Program-made: the position numbers and the translations under genes | Source of the DNA: Blumeriella jaapii | Taxonomy: Eukaryota; Ascomycota; Leotiomycetes; Helotiales; Drepanopezizaceae | Direction: 5' to 3' | Assembly: GCA_009599575.1 (NCBI GenBank) | Contig: VWND01000076.1 | Location: 1,054,001-1,118,000, forward strand | Length of the DNA: 64,000 nucleotides | Notes under the pieces: generated by a model | The model's database searches: none | What the model saw: the letters and a program-made list of their open reading frames with translations, nothing else | Told to the model about the DNA's origin: nothing | In this document: piece after piece, positions 43,449-55,264 of the stretch | How positions within the stretch are numbered: the first letter of the stretch is position 1 | Layout of the letters: every line of letters starts with the position of its first letter

Positions 43449-44866
43449 ATGCTGGCTGTCATGACCGCTTCCCATCCCGAGACGACTTTCGCAGAAGCAA
43501 CGTCTGTGAAGGCGACCTCTTCTCATACTTACGAAGCCGACTTTCCAGAAGATTGGTGCATCGGCTCCGGTAGGTTCTCTCTCGCTCGCATTGTTGCTGT
43601 GTCTCGGAAACGTTGGCGGGATTTGCTCGCCCCGGTTGTGCTGGTGATGCCGTTCTCGATTTTTTGGTATCGGACTCTGTGCAGTACCTACAGTGCAGTA
43701 CGGTGCTGTTCTTTTGGATCAAGTGTGAAGCCATACCTACAGTATAGGACTGTACTCCCTGGGTCAAGGGTGAAGCCAGCCCGGTGTTGAAGCGGCCCTG
43801 AGCACCAGCTATCAAGTACTTCCAGTTGATCGCCCATCGCCGTTGTGCCCTTTCCTTCTAGTTCCCTGGCTCTCAGGCAATCTCCATGGCATCTTCGTCC
43901 CGCGGCTGATGTGCAGGCTGAGCAATGTGCAACTCGCAAATGTCGGGCTAACCTCAGTCTCAGTACCCCACGGAGGCTACATCACCGCGGTGTTTCTCGA
44001 GGTGAGCGGCAGGCATTTCCAAACCACCCTTTCTTCGCAGGATCAGCCCCATACCATCGGCCTGCACCTTGACTTCCTCCGCCGCACGCAGTCGGGAGCG
44101 GCGCTTTTCACAGTGAAAGATGTCAAGCTGGGTACGTGCTCTGCTTGAGAGCCCGTGTTGGCCGCAGATTGCCTGATGCCGTCTTACAGGTCGTCAAACT
44201 TCCGTTGTCAACATCACACTCACCCAAGGTGGTCGTGAAGAGGTGGTCGGCTCCCTCACGCAAAGCAATCTTCTGAGCGAGTCCGGCGTGACCTTCTCCA
44301 CCGGCTATGCCCTTCTTCCGCCACCTCCGCCAGTCGACTTGAAAAGGCTCACGAGCGATGAAGATGAGCATTGGCTGAGGAAGGGCGACTTGCCATTCGC
44401 AAATTTCCGGAAAGCGACCAAAAAAACGGAATTTCATTTTCCCCGGGAGGAAACAAAGCGCCAAAGCTTTAGTGATGCGTGGATTCGACTCAAGAACGGC
44501 GAGAAATGGACCAACGTCTCGCTCGGCTACGTCGCGGACATGTTTGCCATGCCCGTCGAGATCCATCTCGAACAGGCGAAGCCCTACGAGCCGCACACGC
44601 CAGGGAAATCCGAGGCCAGCCCGGCGCGGTTCTGGTACCCGACCGTGCTGCTGAACCTGGACGTGAAAAAGGCGCTGCCGGAGGAGGGAGTCGAGTGGCT
44701 GTTCTCCCGGACCACGGCCAAACAGATCAAGAATGGAAGGATGGACGTGGAGCTTGTGGTTCTGGACGAGGCGGGCGACATGGTAGCTCTGAGCCATCAC
44801 ATTGCCCTGGCGGTGGGAGCCGAGAGAAACCTGGCCAAGAGGAACATCGGGTCTAGTAGAATGTAA
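43449..44866 (+). CDS. Acyl-CoA thioesterase-like protein (double hot-dog, TesB-like)
   Basis: Three exons, 43449-43569, 43964-44131 and 44190-44866, give 321 residues. A second in-frame ATG lies at 43461 (MTASHPETT). The first intron is 394 nt (43570-43963), far longer than others here, but its join gives the family sequence DWCIGS/VPHGGYITAVFLEV. Intron 2 joins VKLG/RQTSVVNITL. Domain layout is an N-terminal hot-dog (to about 125), a linker, and a C-terminal half with SFSDAWIRLKNGEKW, FWYPTVLLNLDVKKALP and ELVVLDEAGDMVALSHH. These match the fungal thioesterase-like superfamily, which hydrolyses acyl-CoA or related thioesters. The true substrate is unknown, and no PTS1 (ends SSRM) or signal peptide is evident. 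Confidence 0.85.
43687..43780. repeat. Imperfect 46-48 bp tandem duplication inside an intron
   Basis: Two copies, about 43687-43734 and 43735-43780, each starting ACCTACAGT and ending with TCAAGTGTGAAGCC or TCAAGGGTGAAGCC. It lies within intron 1 of the thioesterase-like gene and carries a palindromic ACTGTAC-type element. Confidence 0.75.
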
Positions 44867-45572
44867 AGGGGATCAGAGATGGCCAGGGAGGGTCGTATAC
44901 GGAGAAGTATCCGGAGGGGTAGACGGCGGAGAGAGAGGCAAACTTGCGTCCTGTACCGTACAGTACTGTCTGTACTGTACATACTGCACATACTGTACAT
45001 TCAGATCAGACTTTGCGTACGAGGAGCATCCGAAGGATCCGGAAAAAGCTTGTTGATACCATGTCTCCACGAAGACAGGAGTGCGAGGTGTTCTTGCGGA
45101 GTCCCACAGTGCACCAGATACTGTACAGTCGTCGTGTTGTGCTACTGTGCGTCTCCAACTCGCGGCTGTAGCGAAAGACTCACGGCACCGTCCGTCTTGT
45201 ACATGCTGTACACACATTCTGTTCCTGAAGGCGTTCAGGCGGTCCACGTTGCTTGGGATCTGGCAGTGGCGGGCGCCCAATGGTCTCGGGCGTGCGCAAA
45301 CGACGGCCAGCCCCGCCCAGCGCAGTCTTGGGGATTTTAAGTCTTCGAGACACCCAGAAACGCGGCATCCCTGTTCGGACTCAAAAACGATCGTTTCTTT
45401 GTTCGTCACCCGACCACAACCCCGACTGCCCTTCCACCCAGCCTGATGAAGCATGAGGCTGGCGAGGACGAGTCCTACATCGAGTCCCGAGGAGCACGCT
45501 CAACCTCCAACCCTCTCGACTTAGGAAGAGCCCTTGGATGAAAGAACGACGGCTTCGCAGGCGGAGAGCAAC
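44867..45572. other. Intergenic spacer
   Basis: About 0.7 kb between the thioesterase-like and DUF726 genes (both +). It holds a cluster of CAGTACTGT/ACTGTACAT palindromes (44955-45005) and single copies near 45119-45128 and 45205-45213. It may also carry a short first exon of the DUF726 gene: an ATG at 45449 opens a frame towards a TTAG at 45521-45524, but no good donor is visible. Confidence 0.45.
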
Positions 45573-45802
45573 ATGCCGGCGAGCGGGCAGGCTGCGGGTA
45601 CTGAAGCGGTCACGAACGGCCTTGCGGCTCCCAGTCTGGCAGCGGAGGTCGACGACTTCGGCTTGCCGATTGTGACAACGAAGCCCGCTGTGCCCTTAGA
45701 CCTTCCAACGAAGGAGGAGGAGGAGGAGGAGGGGGGGGAGGAAGAGGAGGAGAAGCAGAAGCAGCAGCAGCAACAGCAACGGCAGCAACAGCAGCAGAAG
45801 CA

Positions 45803-45833
<31 letters not shown>

Positions 45834-48800
45834 AAGCAGGAGGAGTGGCCGGCCGGAGTTGCTGAGAATGCGGAAACAGAAGCTTCAAAGTCCCAAGAGT
45901 CGATCGACAACCCAATGGCCCAAGTCGAGCCCCGAGATGAAGAATCTGGGGACGAGGAATTCCAGAATGCCAGGTCAACACCACTACCCGCCGGAACACC
46001 CATCCCACAGACGTCCGGGGGAGAGGCCCAAGGAGAAACAAGAGCCGCTTCTCCCGCGCCCCAGCCGTCTCGAGATGGCCCCGAGGAAGCCCGAAATTCT
46101 TACGAAGCGATTCAGCAGGAGGTCTCGAAATATGCACAATCTGCCCCAGTGGAGTCCTGGTCAGGGCCTGCCTCGCCTCCTGTTGTGCTAGAAGACGCCA
46201 AAGCCAGGGCGGTAGAGCAGAGCCAGGCGGAAGCGAAGAAGAAAGAGGAGAAGGAGAGCGGACGTGCTCCCGTACAAAGCTCGACTGGCGGTGGCATCTC
46301 AGAGTGGTCGCATCAACGTACGACACAGGCAGACACCAAATCACCCTTGCTGGAAGATGACGAATGGCAGACCATGCCATCCTTCGCCCCGTACGACATA
46401 TACGATGATGATAACAAGCTCGTGGCAAGAGAAGCGCGTGACTCGGATAACGAGGCAGATGCATACGAAGGACTTGGTGGAGCAGGCAAGGGATACACCA
46501 GAGTCCAGTTGGACGAGGATGCTCAATCGGCAACGAGCCTTGACGAGGACACCAAGTACCTGTTCAAAAGTGTGAATGGGGATACCGCTGCTGGAGAAAT
46601 GGATGACGAGGATCAGCGGGATGCCATCTCTCAAATGCAGGCCACCAAAGGGCTGTTGACGGAGGGCCAAAGAATTGCTTATGTGGGAATGACCAGGTTG
46701 ATTCTGTCGAACATGGTAGCCGCTGCTGAGGCAATGGGCTGCACCAGACACAGCAAGAAGGAAATCCAGATGTCGGCCGAGGCGATGAAGATGTGGAGTC
46801 AGAAGATGATGGTTCGGTTGTATGCTCACATGGAAATCAGCGCCGCTGAGCAGATTATGATCGAGCAACTGGCCGAGCATGGCGTCGTACCGAAAGATTT
46901 GACCCCGGCTCTCATGCAAAATGCCCGGGTCAAGAATCCTATGGCAGCGCCTTCGACATCAGGGTCAACATCAGGGTCAACATCGGGGCTAACATCCCCG
47001 AGAGCTGCCTCGACCCCCTCCACAAGCAGAAGTGCACGGTTTTCTTTTTCATCAAGGCCTTCAGTGTCTTCCCCTCGACAACCTTCGACTCCGTATAGAT
47101 ATGACGATGAAGAGGCAGCGTTATCACCATCCCCCTACGAAAAACATGAAGGCGATGACATGCCTGAAGTACGTACACCATCGCAACTCCCAACAACTGC
47201 GAACCTCGAAATCGATCTGCGCTGGACTGTGCTCTGCGATCTTTTTCTCACTCTCATCGCTGACTCAGTCTACGATGCTCGATCTAGAGTCTTACTAGAG
47301 AAAGTAGGAGATAATATGGATGTGTCATGGCTCGATATTTGTCGATTTGAGAAGCGGGTAACAGATGCCTTAGAAATGCAACAAGCCGCAGAAAAAGAGA
47401 ACTGGAACGAGGATGAGCACAAAGAAAGTCGCCGGAAATTGGCTTTGAATAAACGATACATGATGATGGGTCTTGCTACGGTTGGAGGTGGTCTGGTCAT
47501 TGGTCTTTCTGCGGGCTTATTAGCACCTGTAATCGGTGCCGGACTCGCGGCCGGGTTCACTACTATTGGAGTTGCAGGAACAAGTGGGTTTCTTGCGGGC
47601 GCAGGAGGCGCGGCCATCATCACATCTGGTGCTGCTGCCTCAGGGGGTATTATAGCTATACGAGCTGCAGATCGAAGGACCGGAGCTGTCAAGACCTTCG
47701 AGTACCGACCTCTTCATAACAACAAGAGGGTCAACCTTATTGTCACTATTTCAGGGTGGATGACAGGCAAAGTCGACGATGTTCGGCTGCCCTACAGTAC
47801 CGTCGACCCGATCATGGGGGATCTATACTCTGTGCTCTGGGAACCTGAGATGCTGCGAAGCATGGGAGATACCATTAATATCCTAGCCACAGAGGTCAGT
47901 GGTGTTTCGGTGGTCTTTGACAACATACTAACAGCACTAGGCTCTAACCCAGGGTCTTCAACAAGTTCTCGCGAGTACAATACTGACAAGTCTCATGGCT
48001 GCGTTGACGCTCCCTGTCATCTTGACGAAGCTCTCTTATCTTATTGACAATCCTTGGACGGTTTCTCTCGACCGGGCGAACGCTGCTGGCTTGATTCTGG
48101 CCGACTCACTTATTGATCGTAACCTTGGCACTCGGCCTATCACTTTTGTGGGATACTCCCTCGGGTCGAGAGTCATTTTCGCGTGCTTGAAAGAGCTAGC
48201 AAGGAAAGGTGCTTATGGGCTTGTTCAGAACGTCTACCTTTTTGGCTCCCCAATTGTAGCCAAGAAGGACGAATACCTTAAAGCGAAATCTGTGGTTGCT
48301 GGTCGATTCGTGAATGGCTATGCCAGGAACGACTGGATCTTGGGCTACCTGTTCCGTTTGACCAGTGGTGGACTCAGTAGAGTCACAGGGCTCGCGCCCG
48401 TGGAAGATGTTCCGGGCATTGAGAATGTCGATGTTACAGAGCTCGTTCCGGGACATATGGCATACCGAACAGCAATGCCCAAGCTACTCCGCGAGGTAGG
48501 CTGGCTTGTCGAAAGCGATGAGTTCACGGAGATTGAGGATCCGGATCCTGAGAATCACCAACAGCGCCATAGAGAGCTGATCAATGAGATCGAGGAAGCA
48601 AGAAAGGAGTTCGAGAGGAAGGAAAGGGAGGAAAAGGCAAAAGGCAAATTCGGGTTCTTCAGCCGCAAGAAGAAGGCAGTTGTGGAGCGGAAGGAATGGG
48701 AAACCTACGAAGAATCCAAAGGAGAACAAGCGGTTCCCAAGACAGAGGATGGCCAAGGCAATAATCATGGCGTCCTTTTTGATATTGACGCCATCCGCGC

Positions 48801-49326
48801 CGAGCTTGCCGGCGAACATATGGAAGTCAGAGAGCTGAAATCAACACTCCCACCTATGAAGCTCGACTTGGGCTCGCCTCCATGCAGTCCTCGCGATTCC
48901 TTGCGAGAAACCAAATCCTACGACGCCTCCACAATGCTGCAAGTCAACAGACCCTCTCCGGCCCACTCGCCAAGGCAGCCAAGTAGCGAGTGGATCCCAT
49001 CCAGCGGATCCCCTGTTCCTTTCTATGGAGTAGAGGAAGAACAGGTTGAAATGACATTTGACACCACCTATCGCTCGCCTCCACGCTCGGCTGCCACCTC
49101 TAGGAACAACCTACCGCTTCGGATGTCACCTTCTCTAGGTCCTACGCCCATGTCGCCGACGATGCCAGAGCCCACAGACCGTGCGGCGACTCTACAGAGA
49201 CCAGATTTACAGAGCAGCAGCACTTCGCCGGCTGCGTTGCCGCCGACAGACTTTGGGCGCAACGCATGGGCTGATGATGATGAGGATTTTGGGCAAGAGA
49301 AAGAGATCGAGATGACTTTTGCATAG
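45573..49326 (+). CDS. DUF726 alpha/beta-hydrolase membrane protein (Mil1/TMCO4 family)
   Basis: Two exons, 45573-47894 and 47953-49326, give 1231 residues. The first in-frame ATG after a stop or potential acceptor (TAG at 45522) is used; an upstream exon cannot be excluded. The intron has GTCAGT, a perfect TACTAAC branch point and CCAG, joining LATE/GLQQVL. The N-terminus is disordered with a Glu run then a long Gln/Lys tract (about residues 48-90). The core begins near LLTEGQRIAYVGMTRLIL. Gly/Ala-rich membrane spans follow (MGLATVGGGLVIGLSAGLL, GFLAGAGGAAIITSGAAA). The hydrolase part carries GYSLGSRVIF, the GXSXG nucleophile elbow. The Arg/Lys-rich and disordered C-terminus follows. The yeast relative Mil1 interacts with the clathrin adaptor mu chain; enzymatic activity is unproven. 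Confidence 0.88.
45716..45842. repeat. GAG then CAG/AAG codon repeat (poly-Glu, poly-Gln)
   Basis: In-frame trinucleotide tract in the DUF726 gene: GAG-rich to about 45752, then CAG units punctuated every six residues by AAG, so Q5K is a repeating block. Confidence 0.9.
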
Positions 49327-50764
49327 CGGGTGTGAGGTTGACCCATGTTACATCCTGGGACCGAGCCCCTCCGGCGATTCGAGTTCTGGATTCCATTCAC
49401 ACGGTTGTCTTCGGGGTGCCAGTCCGTGTAGTGAGTGGCCAGGACCAATCTTGGACGAAGAAGCCGTGCAAAGCGTTTGTTCATCTCATGCCCTGTTTTT
49501 TTCAGAAGTGACACACGATTGCACAATGAGACGGCAGTACAGAGCCGTCAGTACTATGTATGTATGGGCTCGGCGTTGAGGAACTCCGGGAGGCTTAGAG
49601 ACATGTTTATAGCAGTCTTGATAGAGCCAAGAATGAATTGAATACGAGTCGAAAGCGAAAGCGCTGCCCATCGGGGCTTTCCCACCTGTGCACAGCAGTG
49701 TCTTTTTTTTCCCCCAGGGCTCCCGGCCGTTCTCCTTGTAAGACAGCGCGCAAGCCCTCCTCGTCTCTCCTTGCCTTTTGCTCTTTGGCGTGAGGGGGCT
49801 CGCGTCACGAGCCGTAAGCGAGGGCATTGTTGACGTCGCTTCGCTTGGTCGCCAACGGCCGTGGGTGGTATACCTACCTACCTGTATGTATGTAAAAGGT
49901 ACCCTTTGCACATACAGTACATGGCCCGTCTGGCTTTCGACGGCTGGCGTAGACTCGGACGCAGAGCGTGCGTAGGTGCCGGCGCCTGCGGTGGGCATGG
50001 ATGATCGATCGATCGCGGTGCTGGCGGCGCAGAGAGCGAGCGAGGACACAGCTTCGGGGCGGCTCGAGGCAGTCGCGCGCGCAGGCGAGGGGGAGGGAGG
50101 GGTGGGGTGTCGCGGGCTAGAATTCCTCGAAGGGTGGGTGGGTGCTGCTTTCGTCTGCACGGAGCCCATCCAGGCCAGTCTTTCGCCCAGATAGAGCTCT
50201 GGCTGCAACAGGGAGGGCATCAGCTCACGAACGTGATGATCATGATCATCAGGCAGAGAGAGAGATAGGTATTAACAAGCGGATTCGCACACGGAGAGAT
50301 GTAGACCGCGTCGCGACCAAATGTACATTATCCTTTATACATCCCGCGTCTCCCTGACAAGATCTAAAATATCTACTCCCATCACAACTGCGTATCCGGG
50401 CCCCATGTACATCTAAGATCCAAAGCAAGGAGAGAGAAAAAAGATGCCCACGCCTATGTGTGCAGCCTGTCTCATGTACAAGACACGTGTTGCCGAAGAA
50501 GCCTACACGAAACACAAGCAAATGCGATGCCGGCAAAGAAGCAGTAAAAACGACGAACCAAGTACAACCCCCCGAGCCCAAGGTATATTAAAAAGAGAAA
50601 AAAAAACGAAAAAAGCGGCTGAAAATAACGTCCAACATCTCCGCATCCCTTGCTCATGGCTGCGTTTTAACCACGCGCGTCAAATGTACATTAAACTCAG
50701 AATTCTATGTTCACCTCGCCTCAATGGAGATGCGAGGATAGGGTATATGTTCAAAACTCAACTC
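49327..50764. other. Convergent spacer, no gene supported
   Basis: 1.44 kb between DUF726 (+) and the KIN4-like gene (-). A 244-residue minus-strand frame (49486-50220) is low-complexity and shows no family motif. A palindromic TACAGTAC occurs at 49914-49921. The stretch should include both 3' UTRs. The region at 50570-50640 is A-rich. Confidence 0.5.
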
Positions 50765-53424
50765 TCAACCGATTTTCAACGGCTCTTTGTTGCCCGGAGT
50801 GTCGACTGCCGAAAACAGCTCCTCGGTTTCCCCAGGGCCAGAGAGGGGACTAAAGGCTTCAACTTCTTCTATCTCATCCTCATCTTCTTCCTCGATGATC
50901 TCGCCGCTGCGTTTCCCAGCAACGCTGGCGCTACGACTATGACTTCCTGTTCTTGCATGACCGCCCCCAGACGGCATTGGCGATGATGTGTTCAGCGTAG
51001 GTCCCTTGAAGATGTTTTTCTTGCGCTTAGCAAAGACAAGGTTGCCGCCAGAGCCGAAGGAATTGCCCCACGGCCCCTCGTTGAAAGTTGTCGCAGGCGC
51101 TTGACGTACGACGCGAATGTTGGAGGGAAACGTGCCAGCTGTGGGAGTCGCAGGGAGGACTTTGACCGAGTGGTGAGGGCTGCGAGGGGTCAAGGGAACT
51201 TTGCCCATAGTCATGGTGCCTGAGCCGTTGGAGGACGTGGAGGAAGCCTTGGAATGGCTGTGATGGTGATGATGTATGCTGCGGATAGAGGACACAGAGG
51301 ATGATGTGGATTTACGACCTCTAAGACCCGCGCTAGCGCGACGGAAAGTTGACCTGGGGGTTAAAGGAACTGGAGAGAGAGAGTGGCGCTTGGTATTAGG
51401 CGTCGTGATTGTTCGCGCAATTGGTGGATGGCTTTGAACCCCTGGTTTTAAAGCTGGACCCGGAGTCTCTGATGTCTTTGAGGTAGCAGGCCGCGGACTT
51501 GGCTCTTTCCCTCCGGTTCGGGAGCTGTTCGAGGATTTGTGGAGAAGATCGGGTGTTGATCTTGTTCCTCTTTTCCCAGGAGACTTCGCACGTTTTGCCG
51601 ACTCTAAGAGCCATTGTTTCCAATGGGCAAGCTGGTTTAAGAAATTATGTTGGTGCTTACGCCTCGGGGGCCTCGATGTACCCCCGTTGATTGGCGGCGC
51701 TAAAAGATCATGGTTGGATGTGACGAGCTGTAGCGTACTGCCTCGAGATCGTGCACTGCGTATCATACTCTCTTTGGGGGGCGGAGCTGGTCGACGGTTC
51801 CGCGAAGAGCTTGCTGATCGAATAGAGTCTTTCTCTATCGGTGGAGGTGGTGTTGCTGCGCCCGGAGAGCCCAGCTTTGAATGTTCAGGTAATCCAGGCA
51901 AATCAGTAAGAACGAGCTCCGGGTAATGTGCGCTGCGTCTTTCCTTTCTGCCCCTACTTCGCGGTGGATCTCCCAACTTGATCACCTGCCCTTCCTCATC
52001 AACACCTGTCAACGTAGGGGTCATTCGTTCATGCCGGCTGCTTGCACCACTGAGTCTCCTAGAAACCCGATTCTCAGCTTCTCTCTCCTTCCTTTTGCGT
52101 TCTCTGCGAGCTTGTTTCCGTTGCTCTTTCTCGACCAAAAGGGTCCACCAGCCTGCTAAAGGATCGCATCGTCGTCCTAGCACATTCTCAATGACTTGAT
52201 CAATGTCCACCCCAGCGCTACGCATGCGTTCAAGCGTCTCTTTTTCGACAGCGGTAGTGAACGGCGCAGGCTGTTGAATCTTCAGGATGACCTGTTGCGC
52301 AGGTGCAAACTCCGCCAAAAAAGGATGAGCCAGGATATCAGTCAGGGCAGGTCGGAGTAACGGTCGCTTGGAGAGAAGCGTACCCAGCAAAGAGCGCGCA
52401 TCTGAGGTGAAATGGTCTGGCCATTTTGGTTCCGCTGTCAATATCTTGGTCCTCGTTACATTGTCATCATCATCATCGAAGGGCAATTCGCCACTGAGAA
52501 GAGCGTAGAGGATGACCCCCAGACTCCACACGTCTACCTTTTCGCCTGCATACTTCTCCCCCTTGAGCATTTCCGGAGCGCTATAACAGATGGTCCCGCA
52601 GAATGTCTGTAAATAGCTGGCCTTCCCTTCATATTCCCGAGTAAAGCCGAAGTCGCATAGTTTGACGTTCTCGTTCTTGTCCAGAAGGATGTTCTCAAGC
52701 TTCAAATCCCTATGTACACACTGAGAATTGTGGACGTAAGTGACTGCTCCCACCAGCTGAGCGAAGATCTTCTGGACCTTTTCGACCGGAAGCGCTCCAT
52801 TATTCAGCAGATAGTTGTACAACTCGTCGCCTTCATGTTGTTAGCAAGACCTTTACGCGACTTTGCCAGCCCTCCTTCCTTACCCGGACAGTACTCCAGA
52901 ACTAGCCACACCAGATTCTCGGTCACTATTACTTCGTAGAGACGGGCGATGTGGGGATGTATGAACTGTCGATGGTGGTGAATCTCCCGTGCAAGATTCG
53001 AATCGTCTTTGTTGGCAGATTTGAGGACAACCTGCAAGATCTGGTCAGTCCCCTGGTGCCCCGGTATAGCCCGCGACTCGACGTACTTTGGATCCATTCG
53101 TGAGTTTGTGAGTCGCCAGGTAGACTTTCCCAAAGGATCCCTTCCCGATCAAACGTCCCAGGGTGTAATTCCCAACGGACCGCAGGTCTTTCGACGAGAA
53201 TTCTCTACAGGGAGTCGATCATCAGCACAGGCAGACTCATGTTCTTCGCGGGGCCACAACGTACTCCAATAGCTCATGGTATGAATTGGCAAGCTGTGGC
53301 ACACGACATTAGCTTTGCGAACTCGTTCGAAGCTCCACCGTCGCATTCCATGTTCAGAGAAGGGGGTAGGGAGTACCTTAGATTTCCGACCTTGCGATTC
53401 AGCCTTTAGCCTTGCCGCCTGCAT
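50765..53424 (-). CDS. Serine/threonine kinase, KIN4-like
   Basis: Five exons, 53377-53424, 53265-53293, 53087-53204, 52884-53031 and 50765-52830, give 802 residues; the second exon is only 29 nt. The joins read RKSK/LANSYHELLE/EFSSKDLRSVGNYTLGRLIGKGSFGKVYLA, then NGSK/VVLKSANKDDS, then EYCPG/DELYNYLL. The kinase domain (about 36-300) has GKGSFG, the Lys in VVLKSA, CVHRDLKLENILL, LCDFGF and SAPEML. C-terminal to it is a conserved block (EKETLERMRSAGVDIDQVIENVLGRRCDPLAGWW) that, in my recollection, marks the filamentous-fungal Kin4-annotated kinases, followed by a Lys/Arg-rich and then disordered tail. Yeast Kin4 acts in the spindle-position checkpoint; transfer of that role is inference. Confidence 0.88.
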
Positions 53425-54195
53425 ACCAGTCGCCGTTGACGCCTCCTTCTACTTGGTGTGTTGATGGCTGTGAGCCCAGACATTCAAGGGGCGCGTCGCA
53501 CTGGAGCTGTCGGCTCGTGGGGGGGTTTTGGTTCGGCCGTAGAGGTGCGAATCGCTGATATCTACTGTACCAATTTAGAGGGCGGCCTTGAGTGAGAGCG
53601 TGCGTGCTTTGGATCGGCTGGGGCTTCGGTCGGCGCATTTGATATCGGGGTTCGAGCGATTAGTGAAAATTCCCAAGAAAGGGTTAGCGGAGATTACAGA
53701 CTCATGAGTCGAAGCATGATTGAGATTCTTCGCATTGCTCGGACGTGCAGGGCCGGGGGATCCTGGGCCCAGCAAGATCCAGCGTTCATCGCCTCGCTTA
53801 CATAACGCCAGCAGCTACAGCAGTCAATGTCAACATTGGAGATCGCAGATGCGATGATCGATTTACAGAGTCGGGAGGGATCACGACGCTTCCCCCATGG
53901 GCCTGGAGGGCTGCTCGTGCAGAGAAGAAAGAAGAGTCTCGAGTCACAGCATGCATTTTATGTGAATGGGAGCGCAACAAGTGTGGAGCGCATCTGGGCA
54001 GGCATCTCATGTTCCAACTCTTAGTGAGGGTGCTTGGTGTGGGCGGCAGTGTGAAGATCTCAATTTGGACTGAGGACACGGGAAAGGTTCTTTCTGAGAC
54101 TGCCAGAGCGGTCTCCGACGAGACAGTGCCATGGATTCGTGTCTCGTGCCATCCTTCCGCTCACAAATAGTACAAGTGCAGATTTCCACAGTCGC
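53425..54195. other. Spacer between the KIN4-like gene and PRE4
   Basis: 0.77 kb, the promoter side of the KIN4-like gene (-). Plus-strand open frames such as 53745-54170 have no recognisable domain, and I do not call them genes. A single CTACTGTACCA occurs near 53564. Confidence 0.45.
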
Positions 54196-55149
54196 TCAGT
54201 TCACTTGTGTTCCGTAACCCCGGATTTGGTCGGCACTAGAAGGCGTCTTGTCAGCTGCGAAGCAAAGAGAGACTCTAGAGCAGAACTTACAATGCCCAGC
54301 TCTGCTTCTCAAGCTTCTCATCCTCCTTCAGCTCGATACCTGCCTTCGTGACCACCGCGATCGAGTACTTGTCCAAACTCCTCGCATCTCTGTAGAAAAG
54401 CACCTTCATGCTCTCCTTCACTGCCTCCAACGCCTGCTCCCGGGACAACTTCGACGCAGCCTCCTCATCTGGAGCAAGCTTTCTTAAGATCGGTTGGGCT
54501 AGATGTGCGCCAAAACCTGTCGCCAAACTTGGCGAGCTGAAGGCCGTCCCTAGCAGATCGGTGCTTGCCAGGAAAGGCTTGCTCTCTCCGTCCAAACCTG
54601 CCACCAAGACCTGATTCCACAATGGGTTGAAGTCGGACCGACGCTTGTAGAACACTTTAGTAAGGTAGGTGTGGAGGTTTTGGGCGTTTAACGTATGTCC
54701 AGAAGTGCCGTACGCTTCGTCGATATCTAAGGAGCCGAGCAGTCGGTCAAGGTATTGCATGTCCGAAACATCTCCACCAAAGCCAACAACAGTCGTGTCC
54801 GCAAACTTTCGCAGGCGCTTGACGTCGGTGAATCGAGCAAGAGACCCGTACGATGCTACAGAGGAGAAGAGACATATTAGCATGCGAGATTTGCGCGCTG
54901 GGCTGGGGAGTCGTACCGAGATTGTCTGCCGCGATCACAACCCCGTCCTTGAACTTCAAGGCGACAACAGAGGTACCTGTGACGATTGGGGATTGCGAGT
55001 GTTGATTTGGACCGTTGCTTTGGAGGTATGAGCTGTCATAAGCACCGTAAACATCGTCTCTGGGCTACAGCAGGGCTGTTAGCAGTTGCACGAAGCGCTT
55101 CTCCTGTCGCATTACTTACACGGCCCCAAGCTTGCGGAAGGTGGTTCAT
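54196..55149 (-). CDS. PRE4: 20S proteasome subunit beta7 (Pre4/PSMB4 type)
   Basis: Four exons, 55120-55149, 54917-55064, 54291-54855 and 54196-54235, give 260 residues; phases all close. The joins give MNHLPQAWGR/PRDDVYGAYDSSYL, then ADNL/ASYGSLARFTDVKRL, and the last 40-nt exon gives SWAF/ADQIRGYGTQVN. TGTSVVALKFKDGVVIAAD marks the beta-subunit start; GGDVSDMQYLDRLL and GLDGESKPFLASTDLLGT are typical of this subunit. The N-terminal propeptide is about 40 residues. Beta7 in yeast numbering is a structural, non-catalytic member of the core particle. It is head to head with the HCNGP gene across about 230 nt. Confidence 0.93.
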
Positions 55150-55244
55150 GGTGAAGAGGTCTGCGGGGGTTTGGATTGTGAAAAGTTTGTGGGAAAAGAG
55201 GCTGTAGATGGAATTCGTTGATGTTGTCTGAAGCTCAAGCTCCC

Positions 55245-55264
55245 CAGGCCAGGCCAGGCCAGGT
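55245..55264. repeat. (CCAGG)n short repeat
   Basis: Four tandem pentamers in the shared PRE4/HCNGP promoter. Confidence 0.75.

Noticed and set aside
45610..46533. 307-residue minus-strand open frame antisense to the DUF726 gene
   Set aside because: Mirrors the poly-Glu/poly-Gln repeat as Leu/Ala/Pro-rich sequence, with no domain; the plus strand carries the GXSXG hydrolase.
49486..50220. 244-residue minus-strand frame in the DUF726/KIN4 spacer
   Set aside because: Low-complexity Ser/Pro/Ala sequence, no recognisable motif, and no splice context; likely UTR and spacer.
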